A stretch of 41,478 bases of DNA from an uncultured Bacteroidales bacterium (GTDB lineage Bacteria > Bacteroidota > Bacteroidia > Bacteroidales > Bacteroidaceae), in NCBI GenBank assembly GCA_902792555.1, contig CADAZW010000004.1, forward strand, positions 1 to 41,478, written 5' to 3'. Numbering within the stretch: the stretch's first letter is position 1; each line of letters begins with the position of its first letter. A program made the translations under genes and the position numbers. A model generated the notes under the pieces. That model had not been told where the DNA came from. It saw only the letters and a program-made list of their open reading frames with translations, and did not search any database. This document shows, piece after piece, positions 15,577-23,530 of the stretch.

Positions 15577-15690
15577 GCCTAAGGCATCGCGAAGACTTTC
15601 GTTGGCTGTCGTGCCGGGGTCCCCTTTGGGGAAATAAAAAAAATCTCGTTGCAAGGCAACGGTGCCAACATACAAAGAAAGTCTGAGAGC
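15577..15690. other. Structured ~110 bp intergenic element with nested stems
   Basis: Outer stem agactttc (15593-15600) with gaaagtct (15677-15684), then gttggc (15601-15606) with gccaac (15664-15669). It encloses two hairpins: tcccc-ttt-gggga (15620-15632) and cgttgc-aag-gcaacg (15647-15661). This can fold as a three-way junction. It may be a MITE-like repeat or a structured RNA; no homologue can be checked here. Confidence 0.5.
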
Positions 15691-15738
15691 GAAGCGGCAA
15701 TTAGGAGTTAGGAGTCGTGAGTCAATCCGAACTTGGCT

Positions 15739-15774
15739 AAATCGTCAAATCGTGAAATCGTCAAATCGTGAAAT
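15739..15774 (+). repeat. Octanucleotide tandem repeat (aaatcgtc/aaatcgtg)
   Basis: Four alternating 8 bp units, aaatcgtc and aaatcgtg, plus aaat, 64 bp upstream of the DedA-like gene. Together with the elements above it accounts for most of the 291 bp gap. Confidence 0.9.
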
Positions 15775-15837
15775 AAAATTGTTCTCAAATTCTTGATAAA
15801 ATAATTCCGTAGTCCTTGTCCAACTGTAAATGAATCC

Positions 15838-16296
15838 ATGTTATTTCTGAGCATTACCGAATTTCTTGTGCAGTACGGCTACACGGGCATGGGAGTGGCC
15901 GCCTTCCTGGCCGGCAGCTTCATACCGTTCAGCTCGGAGGTGATTCTCACGGGGCTCTTTGCCAGCGGCCTGCACCTGTGGCCGCTGATAGTGGCTGCCA
16001 CCGTCGGCAATGTGCTGGGGGGCTTGTTCAACTATAGCATAGGGCGGATGTGCAACGAGGGATGGGTTTATCGTCTCTTCCGCGTGAAGGAGGAGAAGCT
16101 GGACCGCAGCAAGAAGCAGATACGCACCCACGGCGCATGGATGGGCCTGCTGGCATGGCTGCCTATACTGGGCACCGTCATCACCATTGCCCTCGGAATC
16201 CTGCGAGTGAACTTCGCCAAGTCGCTGTGCACCATAGCCATAGGCAAATTCCTGCGCTATCTCGCCCTGGGCTACATCCTCTCGCTGACGCAGTAG
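15838..16296 (+). CDS. DedA/VTT-family small membrane protein (YqaA-like)
   Basis: 152 residues with the SNARE-associated/VTT arrangement: hydrophobic entry (EFLVQYGYTGMGVAAFLAG), the SFIPFSSEVIL re-entrant motif, GNVLGGLFNYSIGR, and a late GLLAWLPILGTVITIALG helix pair. The length fits the short YqaA-like branch. DedA-family proteins are implicated in membrane homeostasis and lipid-carrier recycling; the substrate here is unknown. The start was taken at 15838, the first ATG in frame, after a repeat-rich gap. The gene ends 102 bp before the outer-membrane barrel gene. Confidence 0.82.
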   Translation: MLFLSITEFLVQYGYTGMGVAAFLAGSFIPFSSEVILTGLFASGLHLWPLIVAATVGNVLGGLFNYSIGRMCNEGWVYRLFRVKEEKLDRSKKQIRTHGAWMGLLAWLPILGTVITIALGILRVNFAKSLCTIAIGKFLRYLALGYILSLTQ

Positions 16297-16398
16297 ACCC
16301 CCGAAGAAAGAAAAACTTTTTCTGTCAAAAAACATATAAATCTGCATACCCTGATGTAACAAAACACCCGTGAGAGTGTTATATATAATATATATAAG

Positions 16399-19341
16399 AT
16401 GAGATACTTACTATTGCTTCTGACAATAATCACTGTCTGCCTCGGCAGTAGGGCCGAGCGCAGAGACTCCATCGATGTGTGGGGCAAGGTGATCGACCTC
16501 TTCACCGGCGAGGAGATAGAGAAAGGCTCGCTCACCATCTACGACGAGCAGGACTCCATAGTGGTGATCGACACCATCCACCCCTCGAAGGACGCCTACT
16601 GGGGCACATGGAAATACAAGGAGCAGTCGGGCTATAAGCTCAAGCTGCCCAAGGGCGGGCAGTACAGGGTGCGCTTCGACGTGGAGGGCTACAGCAGCGA
16701 GCCCCAGGACCTGCATATCCCCGACAAGCAGTACCATAAGTACACCAGGGAGTGGATGCAGAACTTCAAGCTCAAGAAGCTGCCCAAGGAATATACCATC
16801 GACGGCGTGACCGTCAGGGCTACGCGCATTAAGATGGTGGTGAAGGGCGACACGGTGGAGTATAACGCCGACGCCTTCAACCTGGCGGAGGGCTCGATGC
16901 TCGACAAACTCATCGAGGCTATGCCCGGCATGGAACTGGGCGATGACGGAGTGATTACCCACAACGGCAAGAAGGTGGAGAGTCTGCTGGTGAACGGCAA
17001 GGACTTCTTTGACGGCGACCCCAAGCTGGCGCTCGAGAACCTGCCTGCCTACACGGTGAAGAAGGTGCAGGTCTATCGCCGCGACGACGAGGCCGGCTAC
17101 CTAATCAAGGACTCCGTCAAGCGCGACGAGATGAAGAAGCTGGTGGTGGACGTGAAGCTGAAAAAGGAATACAACAAGGGCTGGATGGTCAACGCCGACC
17201 TTGCCGGCGGCACCAAGGGCCGCTACACTACCAAGCTGGTGGGCATGTATTTCACCGATGCTTTCAAGTTTATTGCCGCCGGCGGACTTAACAACCTCAA
17301 CGACCGCGGCCTCACCAATGACCGCGGAGAGATGAACAGCCAGGTGTCGCCCATGGGCCTGCACAATATCAAGAAGGTGCAGAGCGGCTTCACCTACGAG
17401 CACGAAGACAAACTACGCCTGGCGGCAGGATTTGACTTCACCCACGCCGACGACGACAACGAGACCGTGAACTCCTCGACCACCTACCTCACCGGCGGCG
17501 ACACCTACAACCGCAGCCGCTGGCACGGCCTGACCAAATCGACGCAGCTCAACTTCTACAGCCGTCTGCGCAACCGCGCCAGGAGCAGTTTCCTCTGGTC
17601 GCGACCGCTAAACATAAGCTACAGCCGCAACCGCGGCAACCATACCTCCTCCAGCGCCACCTTCAACGACGACCCCATGGACAGCTATCGCGGTGCGGCT
17701 CTCGACAGCGTGTTCATGCCCGTGGGCAGCACGCGCCTGGAGCAGATACTGACCAACACAGTGCTCGACCAAACCATGACAGAGACGCACAACACCTCTG
17801 TCAGCAGCAACGCCAGCTTCCAATTCCATGACCCGCTGTTCGGCAACGATATGCATTTTGACTACGGATTCAATGCAGGCCGCTTCGGCAACGACAGCTA
17901 TCAGCACTACCTGCTCGACAACCGCGCCGCCGACAACAAAGACTACCGCAATATCGCCACCTTTGCCCCGGCTCATCGCTACGACTACAACTTCAATGTC
18001 AGCTACGACATAGAGTTGATGAAGAATTGGAGCCTCAACATCAACTACGGCTACAACCAGAGCTACGACAAGAACAAATCCTCACGCTATCGCCTCGACT
18101 CCCTCAGCGGCTGGGGCGAGGGCACTACCCACGGACTCGGCATGACGCCCTCTTCACGAGACTCGATGCTCATGGCGATGGATGTGCGCAACTCCTACCA
18201 CACCAGTAAGCGATTCCGCCAAAACGAGGTAAGGATCGGCTCCTGGTTCAGCATAGCCGAGAAGCTCAGCGGATGGATTGCCCTGCCCCTGCGTATGCGC
18301 AACTCCAAGGCGTGGGACAACCGCAACAACATATCCCAGCGCAAGACCGCCAACCTGACCAGCCTCGACCCGGCACTGCACCTCTGGTACAACAAACGGG
18401 GGGAGAACGGCAAGGTCAGCTGGATGAACTTCAACTACAATTTCAACCATAACATGCGCGACGCCAGCCAGCTCCTTGACATCTACGACGACACCAATCC
18501 GCTGTTCATACGCGAGCCGAATACCAACCTCCGCAACCCGCGCAACCATCATATAGAATTCGGCTGGGGCTACGGCAACATGGTCCACACGCAAAACTAT
18601 GGCTTCGGCGGCAGCTGGGACGTAAACAGCAACTCCGTGGCCACCGCAACACTCTACGACCGCAACACTGGCATAACTACCTACCGCCCACTCAATATCA
18701 GCGGCAACTGGAGCGCAAACCTCAACGGACGATTCTCACGCAACATCGACAAGAACGACCACTGGGAGCTGGCCACACGACTCAGCCTCGGCTACAACCA
18801 CAGCGCCGACTACATCAGCGACACCCAGAGCGACATAGCCCAGATACAACGCAGCGTGGTACACAACTACAACACCTCGACCTATGCGCACCTCAAGTAT
18901 ATGTTCAAGAAGACCAACGTGATGGCAGAAGGCAGCGCCAACTGGCGTGTGCAGCGCAGCCATCGCCAGAATTTCCAGCGCGTGAGTGCCGTGGACTTCA
19001 ACTACGGCATCAAGGCCAACGGCCCCATCGTCTGGGGGCTGGAGTATGACACGGAGATAAAGATGTATAGCCGCCGCGGCTACAACGACGCCTCGATGAA
19101 CGACGACTATCTTATCTGGAACGCCTCCATCTCCAAGTCGCTGCTCAAGGGCAAGCCCCTCACCCTGCGCCTGGAGGTGGTGGACCTGCTCGGCCAGCGC
19201 AGCAACGTGCAAAACAACATCAACTCGCAGGGCCGCACTGAGACATGGCACAACTCCGTGCCGCGCTATGCACTGCTCCACGTGGTCTATAAGTTCAACT
19301 CGATGGCCAAGAAGAAGGGCGCAAAGCCTACAGAGGAGTAA
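16399..19341 (+). CDS. TonB-linked outer-membrane beta-barrel protein (OMP_b-brl_3 type)
   Basis: 980 residues. Signal peptide ~1-19 (MRYLLLLLTIITVCLGSRA). Residues ~25-110 look like a carboxypeptidase-regulatory-like beta sandwich (GKVIDLFTGEEIEKGSLTIY). Residues ~130-235 form a plug-like region: TVRATRIKMVVKGDTVEYNA, MLDKLIEAMPGMEL, LLVNGKDFFDGDP and YTVKKVQVY. The remainder alternates aromatic and polar residues as in a large barrel (e.g. NFNYNFNHNMRD, WELATRLSLGYNHSAD). No SusD partner is adjacent, so it is probably not a classical SusCD importer; cargo unknown. No clear promoter was found; an aacac...gtgtt hairpin lies just upstream of the start. Confidence 0.85.
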   Translation: MRYLLLLLTIITVCLGSRAERRDSIDVWGKVIDLFTGEEIEKGSLTIYDEQDSIVVIDTIHPSKDAYWGTWKYKEQSGYKLKLPKGGQYRVRFDVEGYSSEPQDLHIPDKQYHKYTREWMQNFKLKKLPKEYTIDGVTVRATRIKMVVKGDTVEYNADAFNLAEGSMLDKLIEAMPGMELGDDGVITHNGKKVESLLVNGKDFFDGDPKLALENLPAYTVKKVQVYRRDDEAGYLIKDSVKRDEMKKLVVDVKLKKEYNKGWMVNADLAGGTKGRYTTKLVGMYFTDAFKFIAAGGLNNLNDRGLTNDRGEMNSQVSPMGLHNIKKVQSGFTYEHEDKLRLAAGFDFTHADDDNETVNSSTTYLTGGDTYNRSRWHGLTKSTQLNFYSRLRNRARSSFLWSRPLNISYSRNRGNHTSSSATFNDDPMDSYRGAALDSVFMPVGSTRLEQILTNTVLDQTMTETHNTSVSSNASFQFHDPLFGNDMHFDYGFNAGRFGNDSYQHYLLDNRAADNKDYRNIATFAPAHRYDYNFNVSYDIELMKNWSLNINYGYNQSYDKNKSSRYRLDSLSGWGEGTTHGLGMTPSSRDSMLMAMDVRNSYHTSKRFRQNEVRIGSWFSIAEKLSGWIALPLRMRNSKAWDNRNNISQRKTANLTSLDPALHLWYNKRGENGKVSWMNFNYNFNHNMRDASQLLDIYDDTNPLFIREPNTNLRNPRNHHIEFGWGYGNMVHTQNYGFGGSWDVNSNSVATATLYDRNTGITTYRPLNISGNWSANLNGRFSRNIDKNDHWELATRLSLGYNHSADYISDTQSDIAQIQRSVVHNYNTSTYAHLKYMFKKTNVMAEGSANWRVQRSHRQNFQRVSAVDFNYGIKANGPIVWGLEYDTEIKMYSRRGYNDASMNDDYLIWNASISKSLLKGKPLTLRLEVVDLLGQRSNVQNNINSQGRTETWHNSVPRYALLHVVYKFNSMAKKKGAKPTEE

Positions 19342-19371
19342 TTCTACAGAAGATTCAACACAAATTTTAAT

Positions 19372-19417
19372 ATTTCCGCAAGAAAACATGACAAAATGCT
19401 TGTTTTCTTGCGGAAAT
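19372..19417. promoter_or_regulatory. 17 bp perfect inverted repeat overlapping the asnA -33 region
   Basis: Left arm atttccgcaagaaaaca (19372-19388), 12 nt spacer, right arm 19401-19417. The right arm covers the end of the asnA -33 box and part of the promoter spacer. It may be an operator or a terminator of the upstream barrel gene; the absence of a T tract after the stem favours an operator. Confidence 0.6.
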
Positions 19418-19429
19418 TATGTAATTTTG
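19399..19429 (+). promoter_or_regulatory. Promoter of asnA
   Basis: CTTG at 19399-19402, 19 nt spacer, and a perfect TAATTTTG at 19422-19429. The transcript would start near 19436, giving a leader of only ~14 nt. Confidence 0.7.
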
Positions 19430-19449
19430 TCGCCCCAAACAAGTAAACC

Positions 19450-20487
19450 ATGAGCAAAGTCTATAAGATTACTGACTACAAGCCGCTGCTCAACCCGCAA
19501 GAGACGGAGCAGGGCATCAAGAAGATTAAAGACTTCTTCCAGCAGAACCTTGCCACAGGCCTCAAGCTGCGCCGAGTCACCGGCCCCCTGTTTGTGCTGC
19601 GGGGCACGGGCATCAACGACGACCTCAACGGAGTGGAGCGCCCCGTGACCTTCCCCATCAAGGATCTGGGCGACCAGCAGGCTGAGGTGGTGCACTCGCT
19701 GGCCAAGTGGAAGAGGCTCACGCTGGCCGAATACCACATATCACCCGGCTACGGCATCTACACCGACATGAACGCCATCCGCGCCGACGAGGAGCTGGAC
19801 AACCTCCACTCCCTCTACGTGGACCAGTGGGACTGGGAGCGGGTGATTACCGCCGAGCAGCGCACGGTGGACTACCTCAAGGCCATTGTACGCGACATCT
19901 ATGCCGCAATGCTGAGAACCGAGTTTATGGTGTGTGAGGCCTATCCGCAGATACAGCCGTTCCTGCCCTCCGACATTTACTTCATCCATGCCGAGGAGCT
20001 CCGCAAGATGTACCCCGACCTCACCCCCAAGGAGCGCGAAAACGCCATCACCGAGGCCAAGGGCGCGGTGTTCATTATCGGCATCGGCTGTGAGCTGGGC
20101 GACGGCAAGCCCCATGACGGCCGCGCACCCGACTACGACGACTACTCCACCGTATCGTCGCTGGGCCTGCCCGGCCTCAACGGCGACATTCTTATTTGGA
20201 ACGAGGTGCTGGGGCGCGCCGTGGAGATATCCTCCATGGGCATCCGCGTGGACAAGGAGTCGCTGCTGCGCCAACTCAAACTCAGCGGCAAGGAAGAGCG
20301 CAAAGATCTCTACTTCCACAAGCGACTGCTCAGCGGACAGCTGCCCCTCAGCATTGGCGGCGGCATAGGCCAGTCGCGCCTTTGTATGCTCTATCTCAAG
20401 AAGGCGCACATCGGCGAGATACAGGCATCCATCTGGCCGCAGGATATGCGCGAAAAATGCCGCAAGCAGGGCATAAACCTTCTGTAA
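19450..20487 (+). CDS. asnA: Aspartate-ammonia ligase (asparagine synthetase A)
   Basis: Makes asparagine from aspartate, ammonia and ATP through an aspartyl-AMP intermediate. The 345-residue protein has the class II aminoacyl-tRNA-synthetase fold typical of AsnA. Motifs: TGPLFVLRGTGINDDLNG, ERPVTFPIKD, VVHSLAKWKR, the YGIYTDMNAIR loop, SVYVDQWDWE-like HSLYVDQWDWE, and the C-terminal motif-3-like LPLSIGGGIGQSRLCM. Its length equals the family norm. It stands alone with its own promoter; the inverted repeat at that promoter suggests a dedicated regulator. Downstream is a repeat-filled gap with no gene for ~510 bp. Confidence 0.96.
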   Translation: MSKVYKITDYKPLLNPQETEQGIKKIKDFFQQNLATGLKLRRVTGPLFVLRGTGINDDLNGVERPVTFPIKDLGDQQAEVVHSLAKWKRLTLAEYHISPGYGIYTDMNAIRADEELDNLHSLYVDQWDWERVITAEQRTVDYLKAIVRDIYAAMLRTEFMVCEAYPQIQPFLPSDIYFIHAEELRKMYPDLTPKERENAITEAKGAVFIIGIGCELGDGKPHDGRAPDYDDYSTVSSLGLPGLNGDILIWNEVLGRAVEISSMGIRVDKESLLRQLKLSGKEERKDLYFHKRLLSGQLPLSIGGGIGQSRLCMLYLKKAHIGEIQASIWPQDMREKCRKQGINLL

Positions 20488-20494
20488 TCCCCAA

Positions 20495-20623
20495 GGGGGG
20501 AAGATGGGGAAGTTATTTCTATAGACTATTAAAAATAAATCCCTATTATCCTGTTTTCTTGTACAAGGGATTTAAGCATTTATTTTTATATCTCCTAAGA
20601 ATCATCTTCCCCATCTTCCCCCC
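20495..20623. repeat. Long inverted-repeat element downstream of asnA
   Basis: A 16 bp perfect inverted repeat (ggggggaagatgggga at 20495-20510 and its complement at 20608-20623) encloses 97 nt, with an inner pair (aaaaataaat near 20531, complement near 20578-20587). The whole can fold into one long imperfect hairpin. It may terminate asnA or be a MITE-like remnant. Confidence 0.75.
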
Positions 20624-20680
20624 TGCCAGGCTGTCCAGGCATCTGTGCCGTTGCCCGTACGAAGAAAAACCTACCGGAAA

Positions 20681-20822
20681 CCGTTTTTCCACGCCGAAAG
20701 CAGTAGGAACCGCGTCAGCATTCCATTTTTCCGCGTCGAAAGCAGCAAAAAACGCGTCAAGACCTGAAAAAAACGCGTCTGCACGACAAAAAACCGCGTC
20801 GAAACAGTTAATTCGGCGCGGT
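20681..20822. repeat. Degenerate tandem array, 21 bp period (array B)
   Basis: The core cgcgtc begins at 20711, 20732, 20753, 20774 and 20795, an exact 21 bp period, with degenerate units before (cgccg at 20692) and after (cgcgg at 20817). A-rich runs precede most cores. Same design as array A but a different consensus. Confidence 0.9.
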
Positions 20823-20850
20823 TTATTGTTTAATCGTAGTGCTTAAGAAC

Positions 20851-20901
20851 AAAAGGCAAGGACAAAAGAGAATCACAATGACTTTCTCTTTTGCCCTTCT
20901 T
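20851..20901 (-). terminator. Terminator for the small membrane protein gene
   Basis: Stem 20858-20872 pairs with 20884-20898, 14 of 15 positions (aaaagagaa core). On the minus strand it is followed by a T-rich run (ccttttgttctt). It lies ~95 bp past the stop of the minus-strand gene at 20997. Confidence 0.6.
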
Positions 20902-20996
20902 AATATAAATCCTTCCTTATATAAACTATGACTGATTATTCTGTGACGGCTTCCCCACCATCGTGGAGCCGATGCCTCTGTTTCCCTTCTTCTTCC

Positions 20997-21194
20997 CTAC
21001 CCCATACTCTTGAGGAACTGTATTATCAGGACTATCATGAAGAGGACAATAAACAAGAGGCCAAGACGCATGAAACATCCTCCCGGTATACAACCTCTGG
21101 TGCCTGCATCATCGCCCAATGGTCCCGACGATGACTCTCCATGGAGAAACATCAGGACAAGAATGATGATTATAAGATATACCCAAAAACTCAT
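20997..21194 (-). CDS. Small two-helix membrane protein of unknown function
   Basis: 65 residues: a first hydrophobic helix (VYLIIIILVLMFL), a short glycine-rich loop with two cysteines (GTRGCIPGGCF), and a second helix (LLFIVLFMIVLIIQFL). It lies in a gap with no gene on the other strand, has an excellent promoter directly upstream and a plausible terminator downstream, which argues for a real gene. The predicted transcript start is about one base before the ATG, so the mRNA may be leaderless. Function unknown. An alternative start at M15 would destroy the first helix. Confidence 0.65.
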   Translation of the reverse strand: MSFWVYLIIIILVLMFLHGESSSGPLGDDAGTRGCIPGGCFMRLGLLFIVLFMIVLIIQFLKSMG

Positions 21195-21201
21195 CAGTGT
21201 A

Positions 21202-21232
21202 CAAAATTACCTCATCTTGCCGAAAAAACAAC
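21202..21232 (-). promoter_or_regulatory. Promoter of the small membrane protein gene
   Basis: On the minus strand: GTTG (21229-21232), 19 nt spacer, perfect TAATTTTG (21202-21209). The start codon at 21194 begins only 7 nt after the -7 box. Confidence 0.65.
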
Positions 21233-21287
21233 ATAAAATATCAAAAAAATTACATTACAGGGCTAAAATTACAGAAAAAGCCTCTGT

Positions 21288-21322
21288 TTTGCGCCTCAGT
21301 CAAAAGAAATTGCGTATATTCG
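21288..21322 (+). promoter_or_regulatory. Possible promoter of the sugar nucleotidyltransferase gene
   Basis: TTTG at 21288-21291 and TATATTCG at 21315-21322, with a rather long 23 nt spacer. The -7 box is one base from consensus and lies 48 bp before the start codon. Confidence 0.45.
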
Positions 21323-21370
21323 CATTGCTAGTTAACATAATTATCATTAACCCATAACCTTAACACAAAC

Positions 21371-22285
21371 ATGAAACCGACACTCTTTCTGCTCGCAGCA
21401 GGCATGGGCAGCCGCTATGGCGGCCTCAAGCAGCTCGACACACTCGGCCCCCACGGCGAGACAATCATGGACTACTCCATCTACGATGCCATCAAGGCAG
21501 GCTTCGGCAAGATCGTTTGGGTAATCCGCAGAGACTTTGAGGAGCAGTTCCGCACCCAGATACTGGCCAAGTATGAGGGCCACATTCCCTGCGAGCTGTG
21601 CTTCCAGAGCCTCGACGCACTGCCCGAAGGCTTTACCGTGCCAGCAGGCCGCGAGAAGCCTTGGGGCACCAACCACGCCGTGATGATGGGCAAAGATGTC
21701 ATCAAGGAGCCCTTTGCCGTGCTCAACTGCGACGACTTCTATGACCGCGACTCCTTTATGGTGATGGCCAAGTTCCTCAGCTCACTGCCCGAGGGCAGCA
21801 AGGGCAAGTACGCCATGGTGGGATTCAGAGTAAGCAACACCCTGAGCGACAGCGGCACCGTAAGCCGCGGCATCTGCGAGAATGACGACAAGACCCACCT
21901 GCTCACATCAGTGGTGGAGCGCACCAAGGTAGAACGCCGCGACGGCAAGGTGCAGTACCTTGACGACGACGACAAGTGGGTGACCATTCCCGATACCACC
22001 CCCGTGAGCATGAACTTCTGGGGCTTCACCCCCGACTACTTCGCACATAGCGAGGAATACTTCAAGACCTTCCTCAGCGACCCGAAGAACCAGGCCAACC
22101 TCAAGAGCGAGTTCTTTATCCCCCTCATGGTGGACCACCTCATCAAGACAGGACAGGCCACCTGCGAAGTGCTGGATACTACCTCCAAGTGGTTTGGCGT
22201 AACCTATCCCGAAGACCGCCCCGCCGTGGTGGAGAAGTTTGCCAAACTCGGTGAAGAAGGACAATACCCCGAGAAGATGTTCTGA
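21371..22285 (+). CDS. NDP-sugar pyrophosphorylase-type nucleotidyltransferase
   Basis: 304 residues with a Rossmann-like GT-A nucleotidyltransferase fold. The N-terminal signature is LLAAGMGSRYGGLKQLD (the GxGxR...K nucleotide-binding loop), followed by VIRRDFEEQF, PWGTNHAVMMG and the metal site LNCDDFYDRDSF. The C-terminal half includes FWGFTPDYF and WFGVTYPED. It transfers NMP to a sugar phosphate or related phosphate ester; the exact sugar cannot be told. No partner gene is adjacent on the same strand; a strong terminator follows, so it is monocistronic. A GalU-like UTP-glucose role is possible but not shown. Confidence 0.82.
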   Translation: MKPTLFLLAAGMGSRYGGLKQLDTLGPHGETIMDYSIYDAIKAGFGKIVWVIRRDFEEQFRTQILAKYEGHIPCELCFQSLDALPEGFTVPAGREKPWGTNHAVMMGKDVIKEPFAVLNCDDFYDRDSFMVMAKFLSSLPEGSKGKYAMVGFRVSNTLSDSGTVSRGICENDDKTHLLTSVVERTKVERRDGKVQYLDDDDKWVTIPDTTPVSMNFWGFTPDYFAHSEEYFKTFLSDPKNQANLKSEFFIPLMVDHLIKTGQATCEVLDTTSKWFGVTYPEDRPAVVEKFAKLGEEGQYPEKMF

Positions 22286-22314
22286 TAGCAGAAGCTGCTA
22301 CTTCACATAACAGC

Positions 22315-22356
22315 AAAGCTGCGAGACCTGACTCTAAAGCAGGACCTCGCAGCTTT
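22315..22356. terminator. Bidirectional terminator between the nucleotidyltransferase and manA
   Basis: An 11 bp perfect stem (aaagctgcgag, 22315-22325, with 22346-22356) extended by an inner cctg/cagg pair and flanked by A and T runs. It serves the two converging genes. Confidence 0.8.
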
Positions 22357-22384
22357 ATTCTTATATATAATGGCGCGTGCCGCC

Positions 22385-23443
22385 TCACTCGTTACAGAGA
22401 TGGAAGAAGCGTGCTGCCCGAGCCGCTAGGCTGTCATCGCAATTGTCGATGAATGTCTCAAGTATGCGGGTTTCAGAAGTAAGGGGCACGATATCATAGT
22501 CTGCTATGGCTGCGGGAATGAGGGTGCTGAAGCCACTTCTGATAGTTACCGGGGCGGTGGGCGCCATTCCTACCGCAGTACGCGGCTCTATGCGGCAACT
22601 GCCCTGCAGACAGATGCTGATGACAAACGAGTCGTACTTTCTCAGGTCGCGATGTAAGGGACGGACGATATCAGTCACGCGGATGCTGAAGTAAGGACTG
22701 TTTATCACGGGCACCGCCTTACCGATAGTCTCAAGATAGTGGGTACGATAGTCATCCAGCACCTCATAGTCAATGGCCTTGGCAGCCATCTCGGTGTGCA
22801 GCTCACGGGGACGGCCGTCGATGCCGGGGCGGTCGTAGTCAAAGATACGATAAGTGATATCACTGCTCTGCTGCACCTCCGCCAGCAATATGCCGCCGCA
22901 GATGGCATGCACTCGCCCGGAGGGGATATAGAATACATCGCCCGGCTTCACCTCATGGCGAGCCAGCACATCGCAGATAGTACCGTCCATCACTCTGAGG
23001 CCATACTCCAGGGGGGTAATCTTCTTCTTGAATCCCACCAGCACGCTGGAGCCAGGCTCGGCATCGATTACATACCACATCTCCGTCTTACCCTTCTTGC
23101 CATGGTAGCGCATGGCCATCTCATCGTTAGGGTGCACCTGTATGCTGAGGTCCTGATGCGCATCAATAAGCTTGACCAGCAGGGGCAGCTGCCGCCCGTA
23201 TTGCTTCACCACGGCACGACCCAGCACCTTTTCGCCCATTTCATCGGTAAAATCGTTGAGTTTGCGGCCTGCGTAGGGACCATTGCTGATTACGCTTTCC
23301 CGCTCAGGAAGAGAACAAACCTCCCAGCTCTCGCCTATTGGCACATCGGCAGGGGGCAGACCCTTCCACTCCAAGAGCCGGCCGCCGCCCCACACCACCT
23401 CGCGTAAGTTGGGCGCAAAAAGAAGAGGATACAGAGATTTCAC
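22385..23443 (-). CDS. manA: Mannose-6-phosphate isomerase, type I
   Basis: Zinc-dependent cupin enzyme interconverting fructose-6-phosphate and mannose-6-phosphate. 352 residues, close to the short bacterial class. Visible signatures: LREVVWGGGRLLEW, GESWEVCS, the zinc-binding SIQVHPNDEMA (Gln and His ligands), KTEMWYVIDAEPG, GDVFYIPSGRVHAI (His ligand) and LAEVQQSSDITYRIFDYDR (Glu/Arg motif). It lies 87 bp downstream of manC on the same strand. Together they feed GDP-mannose synthesis; the phosphomannomutase is not in the window. Confidence 0.93.
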   Translation of the reverse strand: MKSLYPLLFAPNLREVVWGGGRLLEWKGLPPADVPIGESWEVCSLPERESVISNGPYAGRKLNDFTDEMGEKVLGRAVVKQYGRQLPLLVKLIDAHQDLSIQVHPNDEMAMRYHGKKGKTEMWYVIDAEPGSSVLVGFKKKITPLEYGLRVMDGTICDVLARHEVKPGDVFYIPSGRVHAICGGILLAEVQQSSDITYRIFDYDRPGIDGRPRELHTEMAAKAIDYEVLDDYRTHYLETIGKAVPVINSPYFSIRVTDIVRPLHRDLRKYDSFVISICLQGSCRIEPRTAVGMAPTAPVTIRSGFSTLIPAAIADYDIVPLTSETRILETFIDNCDDSLAARAARFFHLCNE

Positions 23444-23530
23444 CTTTTTTACTTAGTTGTTCTCAATTTATGTTTTTATTGGCGACAAGCAGCATCCTTG
23501 CCGGCTATCTTGCCCTGGGGCGTTCCTGAC

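Noticed and set aside
15433-15675. 80-codon minus-strand frame over the structured intergenic element
   Set aside because: It runs through the heptad array and stem-loops and overlaps the 3' end of a real gene; better explained as repeat DNA.
20997-21357. Plus-strand frame 21010-21357 overlapping the small membrane gene
   Set aside because: Basic, low-complexity product without motif; the minus-strand frame has promoter, two clean helices and a terminator.
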